DNA from: Cyanophora paradoxa
Lineage: Eukaryota > Glaucocystophyceae > Cyanophorales > Cyanophoraceae
NCBI GenBank assembly: GCA_004431415.1
Contig: QPMI01000673.1
Location: 1 to 64,000 of the forward strand
Reading direction: 5' to 3'
DNA length: 64,000 nucleotides
The first letter of the stretch is position 1. Each line of letters opens with the position of its first letter. Of the stretch, positions 20,637 to 29,991 are shown piece by piece. The notes below the pieces were generated by a model. The model ran no database searches. It worked only from the letters and a program-made list of their open reading frames with translations, and was not told the origin of the DNA. The position numbers and the translations under genes were made by a program.

Positions 20637-21180
20637 TAGCGCTGCGGCGCAGCTGCAGCTGCCACAGCCTGCCAGGCTGCAGCTGCAGGCTGCAGGCGCC
20701 GGCGGCAGCGCTGCGATTACGATCGTAATTAATTACGATCCGATCGCGAATCCACGTGAATATCAATCGGCTGCGGCGCAGCTGCAGCTGCCACTGGCAG
20801 GCTGCAGCTGCGCATGCAGGCTGCAGGCGCCGGCAGCGCTGCGATTACGGTCGTAATTAATTACGATCGCGAATTCACGTGATCATGAATATCAATCGGC
20901 TAGCGCTGCGGCGCAGCTGCAGCTGCCACAGCCTGCCAGGCTGCAGCTGCAGGCTGCAGGCGCCGGCGGCAGCGCTGCGATTACGATCGTAATTAATTAC
21001 GATCGCGAATCCACGTGAATATCAATCGGCTGCGGCGCAGCTGCAGCTGCCACTGGCAGGCTGCAGCTGCGCATGCAGGCTGCAGGCGCCGGCAGCGCTG
21101 CGATTACGGTCGTAATTTTTATAATTAATTACGATCGCGAATTCACGTGAATATCAATATTAATCAGCGCTGCGGCGCCT
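20637..21180 (+). repeat. Alternating A-B-A-B repeat array with nested palindromes
   Basis: Four units of about 120-134 bp: A at 20637-20770, B at 20771-20899, A at 20900-21029, B at 21030-21158, then a stub to about 21179. A units carry CCACAGCCTGCCAGGCTGCA; B units carry CCACTGGCAGGCTGCAGC and GCGCATGC. All share CAGCTGCAGCTGC, the palindromes ATTACGATCGTAAT and CGTAATTAATTACG, and end with CACGTGAAT and ATCAATCGG. The two A copies are nearly identical, and so are the B copies, so a pair of about 250 bp was duplicated. They sit 0.2-0.8 kb downstream of the Fanzor stop. Confidence 0.9.
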
Positions 21181-22839
21181 TCGAGCTCGAGCTCGAGTGC
21201 GCGCTATATATTATATACCTAGTCCTGAATTTGCATACCTAGTCCTGATAAACAGTCCTGCCCCGGGGGCAGTGCAACCTCTGGTCTGAAGTCGGGGTGG
21301 GTCACGAGCCCCACCCCCTACGCCTCGGGAAAATCTGTGTCGAAGGCCCCACATGCTATGACAGGGCGTAGGGACTTTGAGAACCTGGATCATAGTATAG
21401 CTAGCGCTGTACGCACGTATACGTATACATGCATACATGTACATGTACATGTACATGTACAGGGCGTGGAGCTCGAGCTCGACTCTAGATCCGATGATCG
21501 ATATCTTGATCTAGATCTCGAGCTCCTCTAAAACTCCCTCGAGCTCGATGTATAAAAAGGCCGAGCTGCCTCGGATGGCCGCATTCTTCGCCCATCGCGA
21601 GAAAGGTGATCTTTGCTTTAACTTCCCACCCCCGCGCCGAAGCTGGGATCTAGATCTAAGCGGTAGTCCGGCGGTCCTCGCAGGTCAACACAGCAAAGCT
21701 GCGACGGCCGCCTCCGCGCGGCCGGGCGCGGCGTGTTCTGGTCCGCTTCGCCCGCGCGCGCCGCCCCGCGCACGTGCTCGCGCGCGTGCATGATATCATG
21801 CATATGATTCTCGCGCGCCCTGACTCCGGAAAATTCGGCCCCGCGCAGGGCGCTGCCTCCTAGGGGATTTGCGCTTCTCCGCGCAGGAACTCGTCGAAGC
21901 TGCCACGCGGTCCTCGTGAGCACACCCCGCGCAGCGCTAGCGCGCGCGCGACGTCGCGTCGTTCGCGTCGTTTGATTTTCTGGGCGCTTGTAATTCCGCA
22001 GATCTAGAGGCCCGCTTCGGCGGCGGCGACGAGTGCGCTCGCGGAATCTTTCGAATCATTGAATTCTTTTTTATTTTCGATTCTTATGCGCGTGTGCACG
22101 CGCCAGGCTCCACCCGCGATGCGTTGCGCAGCTCCTTCCCCGACCGAGGCCGCGCTCAGGTACGCGCATGCGCAGCGCGCGCGCACGCGATCGAGCTTGT
22201 AGAAATTCAAGCTTGCCTCTTTTTTAAGCTTCGGGCGCTCGCGGTCGAGCGCCGACGTCGCGCGCGCAGGGGTTCCGTATGGATCTACACGCGCCCCGCT
22301 CTGGCAGGCCACCCAATCCCTCTGTGCGCTCTTCGGCGAGCAGCACTCACATTGGGCACCAGTGCGCCCCCTTCGAATTCGTCTTCGATTTCGTATGTTT
22401 TCTATAATTAATTTGATTTCGCGCGCGGCGTCGCGCAGGCGATCCGCACGGATTGCGATGGCCCCAGTACCCCAGCTTCGATCCGACGCGGCTCGATGCG
22501 GCTCCACCTTACGCACCTTCGGGAGCGGGGGAGGCCCGGTACCGGTCTCCCGGTCCGGGGCTCGTTGGGGTTCCGGCCCCCTCGGGCAGCATTCCTCTCC
22601 CTTAGCGGCCAGTCCGTGGCGGGAACGGGCGAGCCTTCGGGCACGGCCCGCACCTCTGATCTTCCGATCTTAAGCACGTAGGGCAAGTAGACCTAGGGTT
22701 TCGATCTCGAGCTTCGGTATTCGATTTCGATTTTCGACGTCGCTTGCCCATCTGACTGAGCCCATGGGTTCGACCGGCGGCCCACTGCTAGCCAGACAGC
22801 TGTTAGGGCTAGTCCAGATGTCGTTGGTCGTCTCTGAAA
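21181..22839. other. Noncoding right arm of the insertion
   Basis: About 1.66 kb of lower-GC sequence without a convincing gene. It holds direct CCTAGTCCTGA repeats (21218 and 21239), a GC-rich hairpin-like stretch near 21258-21318, a TACATG microsatellite (21434-21460) and several GAGCTCGAGCTC-type palindromes. The 81-codon ORF at 21548-21793 has no recognisable features and looks random. The right end, next to the 12-bp repeat at 22840, shows no inverted match to the left end. Confidence 0.6.
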
Positions 22840-22851
22840 TGCAATTGCGGC
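22840..22851 (+). repeat. Right copy of 12-bp target-site-type direct repeat
   Basis: TGCAATTGCGGC, identical to 11070-11081. It encodes the end of the retained N-terminal part of PRA1 (AAIA on the minus strand). Confidence 0.8.
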
Positions 22852-23200
22852 CATGACGAGAAAGAGGATCGTGTAATTCCCCAAGAAGTGCGCCGCGTTC
22901 CGCTCGAGCCGCTCCCGCACCTCGCCGGCTGCCGGCGCGGAGAGCGACGACCTGACCGAAGAATCAGGGCCTCTGCTTAGTGAAGCGCAGCGCCCACAGC
23001 CCGCACCGGTCCGCAAACTCGTTCCAAGGGCGCATGTTAGTCATCGCCTGGGCCCAGAAGCCCGTCGCTCGTCCGTAGAAATCGATGCTGCCATCCGCCG
23101 CAGGCGGCGTCGGAGGCCGCGGCCCCGCCGGCGGCTCGTACGGCTGGTAGCTCGGGTACAGACCGTGGCTCGCGCTTGGCCCCGTCTGGAATTGTGTCAT
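22840..23200 (-). pseudogene. PRA1 (prenylated Rab acceptor), 5' part, truncated in exon 2
   Basis: The start at 23200 opens MTQFQTGPSASHGLYPSY, a Pro/Tyr-rich cytosolic leader, and exon 1 ends RPWNEFADR. A 55-bp intron (22952-23006, GTGCGG to GTCAG) leads to SSLSAPAAGEVRERLERN, then AAHFLGNYTILFLVMAAIA. RPW-x-EF, the R-x-R-x-x-x-N motif and the first membrane segment are PRA1 signatures. The frame then runs into the inserted sequence (FQRRPTTSG) and lacks the HPISL half, which lies 11.8 kb away at 10,657-11,081. Its 5' flank is nearly identical to that of the YlxR-domain gene at 55 kb. Confidence 0.85.
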
Positions 23201-23265
23201 GTTACTAGAACTCGATACGGTGCTGGAATGATGAATATAAGAGCGCTGTTGTGAGCGGTGCTGAT
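23193..23265 (-). promoter_or_regulatory. 73-bp promoter/5'-leader module, copy 1 (PRA1)
   Basis: Covers the PRA1 ATG, its first bases (Met-Thr-Gln) and 65 bp upstream. It matches 55045-55117 at 69 of 73 positions, and all four differences are transitions. A TATA-like CTTATATTCATCATTCC lies about 30-45 bp before the ATG on the minus strand. Confidence 0.75.
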
Positions 23266-23625
23266 GCCGGAATGTAAGGAGTGTAAGAGCGCTATGTGAG
23301 CGGGCACCTATTGTGCTTCACTCGAAGGCACACGCGTAGTTTGGAAAGGGAATCGCGTACCCCCTTCCAGAGCATCGACGCTGCACCGTCGCTGCACCGA
23401 CGCTGCACCGTGCACGGCGCTGTGCTCAGGGCCCTGCTGTGTTCTCCGCAGCTGCAACTTCTCGTCCCGTAGGTAGCTTAGAGTCTGAGCCTCGGAGGCT
23501 GGACGCAGATCCCGTAGCCGCCCGGTGGCGGTAACGAGCACAGTGCAACGAGCAAGACCGTCTGCACCAGCGGCGCTCTGCGGCCGATCCGCTAGCACCG
23601 CTGAGGAGGGGGCGGGCGGCGAGCT
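23266..23625. other. Intergenic region between PRA1 and the coiled-coil gene
   Basis: 360 bp with no gene recognised; it is presumably a divergent promoter region. A fragment TGTAAGAGCGCTATGTGAGC at 23281 resembles part of the 73-bp promoter module next to it. A short direct repeat of GACGCTGCACCG units is present at 23388-23412. Confidence 0.5.
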
Positions 23626-26526
23626 ATGACTAGCCTACAGGACCTTCAGCGGCGACCGGCGCCCAGTACACTTGGCGGAGAGACCCCTATTGCCAAAGAG
23701 GTCGGCCAGACGAGCCCCGAGCAGCTTAGCGGCGCGGCTGCGCGTAAGAAGCAGGGCTTGAGCGCAAGTGCAGTGGACCTGAAGCTTAGCAGTTCATCAG
23801 TTCCAGGGCGTCCCATGTTTCCGGACATCTCGGCCGGCTTCGTCCACGTCCGACCGCGCACCGGCAAGCAGCAGCGGCCCGAGTGGGACCACAGCACGCT
23901 GCTCCCGCTCGCGCTTCTGAAAGCGGCGGCTTCACCCAGCAAGGCCGGCTCTCCAGCGGCCCTGCGGTCTTCCACGGGATCCAACCCAACTTCGCCGAAG
24001 CGCGGGAGGAGCGTGGGGCCTTTGCGGAGAGAGGGGCAGGAAGGCGCAGGGTCGCCGGCCCCATCCGAGGCGGCCGCACATCTGCAGACGGAGCACATCG
24101 AGCGGGCGGTCGTGGAGGTTCTCGAGTCGCCCGCCGGCCACCGGATCCTGGCGGAGATAGTGCGAAAGAGCCGGACAGGCGCCGAGGCCGAGGCGCTGGC
24201 GCAGGCGGGGCAGCTGGTGAAGCAGCAGCGAGAGGCGATGGCGGCGCTCGCGAAGCGGGTGGCGGAGGCGGAGGCGGCGGCGGAGGCGGCGGCGCGGCGG
24301 GTGAACGTCCTGCAGCTCGGCATCGTGGAGCAGACGCGGCAGGGGAAGCAGCTCGCGGCGGCCCTCGCCTCCGTCGGCCGCCGCGCCGAGCGCCTCGCCG
24401 CGCGCGTCGAGGAGCTCTCCGCCCGCGTCGCCCCCGCCCCCTCCCCCGCCCCTCCCCCCGCCTCCTCCTCCACCTCTTCCCCCGCCTCCTCCTCCTCGGG
24501 CGCCTCCTCCGCCCCGTCCCTCGTCTCTGCCTCCCTCACGTCCTCCTCCACCGCTCTCTCCTCCCCGCCCCCGCTCGCCGAGGCGCCGTCCTCGCCCTCC
24601 CCCTCCTCCACCGCCGCCCCGCACGGCCCTGCCGAGACGGCGCCCCCGCGGCAGCGGGCGGAGCAGACGCAGGGGCAGTCGGAGGGGGATGGCGCGCGGT
24701 CGGCCTCGCCGCCGCCGGCTGCCGCATGGGGCGAGGCGGAGCAGCGGCTGCAGAGCGAGATCGAGGAGATCGCCGGCGTGCGCCCCACCCCGCCCCGCCG
24801 CGCGGGGCGGCGCCGGGGGAGCGGGCTGGTTGTGAGTGCGGGGCTGGCCAGGCTGTGCCCGGGGTGGCGTCGCTGTTGGGGGAGCGGCTCCGGGGCGGCG
24901 AGGAGGCCCTCTCCCGCGTCGCCGCCCTCGAGATACGCTCCCTCATCGTCCGCCCCGCCCGCCCCGCCCCGCCCCGAAGCCTCTGACGCCGACGCCTCGG
25001 CGCGCAGCTCGAGTCTGAGCTGCAGGATCTCAAGAAGCAGGCCGCAGCCGCCCTCTCCGCAGCCTCCTCCGCAGCCTCCGCCGCCGATGCCGCCGCTGCC
25101 GCCGCCGCCGCCTCCGCATCGCCCGTCGTTCACGCGCCGGCCGCGCCCCCACCGTCACCCGCCCCAGCCCCTGCGCCCTCGCCGGGACCCGCGCCGGCTG
25201 TGGACCGGGCGGCGCTCGAGCAGGTGGGCCCCGCCCCGCCCCGCCCCGCCGAGGGCGCCCGCCGTGACGGGCGGGCCGGCAGCTCGGGGAGGAGCTGAGG
25301 CGGACGGCGGAGGCGGCGGCGGCGGCGGGGCGGGAGGCGGCGGGGCGCGGGGCCGGGCGGAGGAGGCGCTGGCGCGGGCGGAGAGGGCGCAGGAGCGGGC
25401 GGACGAGGCGCACGTCCGCAGCGAGGAGGCCTGGGCCCGCGCCGAGACCGCCCGCGCCGTCCGCCACCGCCCCGCCCCGCCTGCCCCCGCTCGCCCCGCG
25501 GTCTGAGGCGAGGGGCGGCGCAGGTCGCGCGGGCTGCGGCGGTCGCCGGAGAGGTGCAGCGCGGGAGGAGTCCCGGGCGGCCCCGGCCCCGGCGCCACCG
25601 GCGGCGCCACCCCCAGCGGGGGAGGACACGGGGGCGTCCGTGGTCCCGAAGGGCGGCGCGGGAGCAGGGGCCGGCGCCAGCGCCGGCGCGGGGCCGGCGG
25701 AGGCGGCGCCGGGGCCTGACCTCGAGGCGCGCCTCAAGCGCCTCGAGAGGGTGCGCGCTCGAATCCGTTTCCGGCCCGCCTCGGGGCCCACGCGGGGCGG
25801 GCGGGGCGCAGCTGCGGGCGGCGCTGGAGGCGGTGGCGGGGCGGCTGGACGAGGTGTGCGGGGCGGTGGACGGCCTGGCGAAGACGCAGGAGGACGACGC
25901 GCGCCGCATCGCCTTCCTCGAGTCGTTCGTGCGGCAGGCGGCGCCGCACCTCGACGAGCTCCCCGACGGCGACGAGTTCCAGCAGCTCGCCGCCCGCGCC
26001 CGCGCCGCCGAGAAGGGCGTGAGGGCCCTCGCGGAGCAGCTCCCCGCCGGGCTGGTTGCGCTGGAGGGGCGGGTGGCGGAGCTGGAGCGGGAGGCGGGGG
26101 AGTTCAAGCTGCTGCGCGAGGAGGTCGCCGTTGCCGCCTCGGCCGAGCTCGAGGGCGAGGAGGGCGCCGACGAGCCCGACGCCGCCCTCCGCCTCCTCGA
26201 CCCCGACGCCCCCGCCGCCCGCCGCGCCGCCTCCGAGACCGTCTCCGCGCGCGCCCAGCCCGCCGGCCCCGGCGCCGACGCCAAGCCCCGCCGCAAGAGC
26301 ATCCCCATGGTTCGCAGTCCCCCGGCCGAGCGGGCCGCAGGACGCCGTGCCGTCGCTCATCGCGCACGCGCAGATCCTCGTGGTGCCCCCTAACGCGAAC
26401 CGCCCCGGGGGAGGCCGCCCGGTGGTGCCCCCGCTGCTGGGGCTCCCGGGCTCGGGCGGCGGCGGCAAGTCCCCGAAGCGCGTCGCCGACATCACCCTGG
26501 GCGAGATCCAGGCCAGCCTCGCCTGA
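23626..26526 (+). CDS. Large coiled-coil protein, uncharacterised
   Basis: Starts MTSLQDLQRRPAPSTLGG; the first exon is long (to about 24780). A Ser/Pro-rich N-terminus with FPDISAGFVHVRPRTGKQQR is followed by heptad-rich helices (EALAQAGQLVKQQREAMAAL, AEAAARRVNVLQLG). A Ser/Pro linker follows at 24430-24700, then further coiled coils after short introns (EEALARAERAQERADEAHVR and GRLDEVCGAVDGLAKTQEDD). It ends KRVADITLGEIQASLA. No catalytic domain is visible. Architecture suggests a cytoskeletal, basal-body or tether protein, which is an inference. Frame is supported by GC-rich introns breaking the helices at several points. Middle exon boundaries (24.8-25.8 kb) are approximate. Confidence 0.65.
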
Positions 26527-26730
26527 GTCCTGAACCCGCCCCGCCCCTCCGGCCCCACACCCCGCCCTGCCGGGACTGCATGCCTCTCCCCTTCCCGTGC
26601 CCCCTTTGCGACGCAGACCTCGCCCCATCTGGGCGCTTTAAATTTCTTTTCGCTCTAATTTATCGAGATTGAATTCGATCTGCGAACGAAGTAGGCCGTA
26701 CCCTAGCGCAAAAAAGGCTTCTCTCGCTCT

Positions 26731-29037
26731 ATGGCCCGGCGGCGGGAGGAGGCGGCGTGGCAGCTCTGGCTGCTGGCGCTTCTTCTCGGCCTCGCCGGGG
26801 CCCAGTCGCCGGCGAAGCCGCCCGGCAGTCCCGAGTACGAGCTCGGGCGGGACGACGGCGGGGCTTTTCTGCGAGGTTTCGAGGTCCATGTGCGGAAGCT
26901 CATGCAGGAGGGGCAGTACGACGCGGCGGTGACCGCGGTGCTCTCCGTGCTAAAGGCGTTCGAGCCGGCGAGGGACGTGCCCTACGTGCAGGCGCGTGGC
27001 GCCGCCTTCGAACGCGATCGGAAGCTTAGCTAACCCTGCGGCAGGCGGCGAACGAGTTTGCGCGGCCCTTCCTGGACCTGATGCGCTCGCCGGACTGGAC
27101 GATGAGCGACGCGCAGTTCGAGGATCTCGTGCGGCTGCAGGCCATCGCGTCGAGTGCGCGCCGCCGCGCGCCGCTGCCCGATCACGGCGGGGCGAGCGCG
27201 GGGCGGGGGCGCAGACCTGCTGCGGTGCAGCGAGCTGAAGTCGGCGGACGCGGTGCTGCGAGAGCTCTACTCCGACGTCTTCGCGAACTTCCACAAGCTG
27301 CTCGTCCTCACCAGCGCCCGAAGCGGCCTGCAGCTCAACCGCACCCTCGCCCTCCGCATCTCCCCGGACGCAACCACCTCCTGGGCCTCGGGCTACACCC
27401 GCGCCTTCGAGACCGGGTGCCGCCCGCGCCCCGCCCCGCCGTGCGCGCGCCTCTGAGGCGGCGGGCAGCGGGGCGGAGGAGGGGACGTGGCAGAACCTGC
27501 AGGAGCACGTGCGGTTCGCGGCGGCGACGTCGGTGGGCCTGGACTACCGCATGTACTTCGCGGTGACGTACCTGGACGAGGTGCTGCAGCGCCCGATCAA
27601 GGAGGCGATCAACGCGCAGGCCGCCGTCTCCCTCGCCGGCCTGCGCGCCACGGGCCCCCGCAACCCGAAGCGCATCGGCATCGCCTCCTGCTTCTACCGG
27701 CCCCTCCACTCCGTCCACCAGGCCATGGTACCGCCGCCCCCGGCCCCTGCCCACCGCCCCTCGCCCCGCCTTGGCGTGGCGGGGGTCCTCGGCTGAGCGG
27801 CCTGCGCAGAGCGCGTTCGTGCGGGCGCTGGTGGGCCACTTCTCGCTGACGCTGGTCTCGCTGGGGACGACGGGGAGCGTGGAGGGGATCGACCTCTCGG
27901 CGTTCGAGCGGGTGGTGCACGTGAAGCACCGGGGGGCGATGCTGGACGTCGGGGGCATTGACGCGAACGACTTCGCGGCGCTCGTCTACCTCGACGTCGG
28001 CATGAACGTCGAGTCCGTCCTCCTCTCCAACACCCGCCTCGCCCCCGTCCAGGCCCGGCCCCCGCCCCCGGCCCCGCCCCTCCCCCGTCTGAGGGCCCCC
28101 CAGATCGCGCTCTCGGGGCACCCCGTCTCGACGTTCGGCTCCCAGATCGACTACTTCTTCAGCGGGGCGGACGTGGAGCCGCCGGAGGCGCAGGAGCACT
28201 ACTCGGAGCGCCTCGTCCTCCTCCCGGGCCTCGGGACCGCCTTCACGCCCCTCGCCTACGTCCCCCGCCGCCCCGGCGCCGGGCCCCCGCCCCTCCCGCC
28301 GCCCTCCGACCCCTTCATCTTCAACCTCCCCTGGACCTCCCAGAAGATCAACTGGCCGCACCTCTCCAAGCTCGTCCGCGTCGCCGCCGCCGCGCGCCGG
28401 CCCGTCCTCTTCCGCTTCTTCGCCGCCATGGAGCTCGGCCACGAGCTCTGCGCCCTCCGCGCCGCCCTCGCCGCCGCCTTCGCCTCCTCCCCCTTCGCTT
28501 CCTTCGAGGTCCATCCCCCTCCCGCGCCCGCCCGCCCGCCCGCCGGGGCTGACGGGGGCTGGCGGGGGCGGGCAGCTCTTCCCGTCGCTGCCGCGGGAGG
28601 AGTTCTTCGGGAAGCTGGAGGAGGGGCACGCGTTCGCCGACTCGCACCCCTTCGTCGGCTGCAACTCGATGCTCAACGCCCTCCACCTCCGCATCCCCTT
28701 CCTCACGCAGTCCTCCCCGCGCCTGCTGGGCCGCTGGGGCGCCGCGCTGCTCCGGCAGGCCGGCATGCCGGAGCTGGTCGCGGAGAGCGACGAGGAGTAC
28801 GTGGCGGTGGCGGCGCGCCTCGCCTCGGACGCCGCCTTCCACGCCGCCGCCCGCGCCAAGTTCGCCGCGCTGGACCTCGGGCCCTCGGGCGAGCTCTTCG
28901 GGGCGCGCAACGCCCCCACCTTCCGGGCTGCCCTCGAGTTCCTCCTCAAGAACCACGAGCTCATCGCCGCCCAGGACCAGCAGGCCCGCGCCGCCGGCCA
29001 GCCCCGCCTCCCCATCCAGTTCTCCCTCGCCTCCTGA
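26731..29037 (+). CDS. GT41/O-GlcNAc-transferase-like glycosyltransferase with signal peptide
   Basis: Starts MARRREEAAWQLWLLALLLG, continuing LAGAQS, a clear N-terminal signal peptide or anchor. Helical exons follow (FLDLMRSPDWTMSDAQFEDL). The catalytic half resembles the SPINDLY/OGT family: RIGIASCFYRPLHSVHQAM, ALSGHPVSTFGSQIDYFFSG (compare the GxPxTTG...DY motif), HYSERLVLLPG, then DSHPFVGCNSMLNALHLRIP and GMPELVAESDEEYVAVAARL. It ends LPIQFSLAS. Classical OGT and SPINDLY are nucleocytoplasmic, so a secretory signal would place this one in the ER/Golgi or outside the cell. No TPR array is evident. At least six short introns are present. Fold assignment is fairly sure; donor sugar and acceptor are unknown. 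Confidence 0.75.
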
Positions 29038-29991
29038 CCCCCACACCCCCCGCCCCGCGCCCTCGACCTCCTCCCCCTCCACCCCCGCTCTCCCCCCTTC
29101 GAATTCATCACCCGCCCTTCTTTTTCTTCCATGTGCCCGGATCCCTTTCTTTGCCTTGCGAGCGCGAGCCGCCCGCCGGACCCCGCCGGCGCGCAGCTCC
29201 CAGCGCGACCCTCCGCTATGCGCCACAGTTATCAATAGCTAGCTTGAACATATGCATCTTTCAAGGTTGACAAGGTTGCGGCATTGCTCAAAACGGGGGT
29301 CGAGAAAGCTCGCGAGGTGGCTCGGGCCCGGGGGCCAACGCTTGAGCTTAGCTGAAGGCCGGAAATGAATCGAACTGGCAAGGCATCCAGCCCGGACCAG
29401 CCGATCGCGTGATCTCGATCTGGAGCCAGCATTCCCCTAGGCCCTGCGGCCGCCCCGCGGGTCGACACCGACTCGTCAGCTGCAGGTCACCATATGCATG
29501 GCCAGCCGGCCGCGGACGCCAACCGCCCGCGTGGGAATTGACAGGCGTATGCATAAGAAAGCCATGCTGCGATCACGGCTGCGTGTGCGATGGGCGCGCG
29601 CTAGCGCTGCGATTGCGGGGACGCCGGCGCTGCATGCGCAGCTGCCGCCGGCGCCGCGGCTGCGTCCGCAGCCGGGGCCGCCTCTGAGCTGGAACCCGAG
29701 GTCGATGTACCACTGCCCCATATTCGCTCTGGATCACCCCATTAGCAGTATACGAGCTCCGCTGCTGCCCGCGCACCGCGCGCTGCCCTGAGCTCCGGCG
29801 GCTCTACGCCTCCGTTCCACGAAGTGAGGTAGCTGAAGTGCTCTGCGTGCGCCTCTTGGGGCGTTTTCAAGCCTGCAGATGCGCAAATCGATAGCTACAG
29901 AGCGGTTGTGGGAGGCCCGCACCGCCCGAGCGCTCGGCAGCAATTGCAAAGAACTGCCGCGCGAGCTCGTCCTGCTCTCTGCCGAACTGTG
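29038..29991. other. Intergenic region, no gene recognised
   Basis: About 950 bp between the glycosyltransferase stop and the thioredoxin-like gene. Several short ORFs on both strands look random. Short GC palindromes occur (GCTGCGTCCGCAGC near 29659). A promoter for the downstream gene is presumably near the right end. Confidence 0.5.

Larger units (their letters stand above)
11070..22839. mobile_element. 11.77-kb insertion in PRA1 carrying the Fanzor gene (putative giant Fanzor element)
   Basis: The segment is bounded by the 12-bp direct repeat TGCAATTGCGGC (11070-11081 and 22840-22851). Deleting the segment with one repeat copy joins PRA1 exon 2 in frame (NYTILFLVMAAIAMLL), leaves a GT donor directly behind it, and continues at HPISLVALLG. 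Eight residues then lie between LFLV and HPISL, as I recall for plant PRA1 proteins. Contents: a Cys-rich ORF on minus, and on plus a USP-CW region, an AP2/zinc-finger region and Fanzor, followed by alternating repeats and about 1.7 kb noncoding. No transposase and no terminal inverted repeats were seen. Fanzor genes are known passengers of several eukaryotic transposon superfamilies. What moved this segment is unknown; gene-sized insertion during break repair is an alternative. Confidence 0.7.

Noticed and set aside
20637-21180. CRISPR-like repeat array
   Set aside because: Units are about 130 bp, alternate between two types and have no variable spacers of constant size; the genome is eukaryotic.
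21548-21793. 81-codon ORF in the right arm of the insertion
   Set aside because: No recognisable motif, Ala/Arg-rich tail typical of random GC-rich frames, and no supporting splice or promoter signal.
22480-22690. Possible structural RNA gene (GC-rich stretch with several short dyads)
   Set aside because: Does not match tRNA A/B boxes, 5S or snRNA patterns that I can recognise.
11082-22839. LINE or LTR retrotransposon
   Set aside because: No reverse transcriptase, integrase, poly(A) tail or long terminal repeats were seen.
10657-23200. PRA1 as an intact gene with one 11.8-kb intron
   Set aside because: The 5' part ends without any GT donor at the break and runs into unrelated codons. The 12-bp repeat explains the junction better, and all other introns are short.
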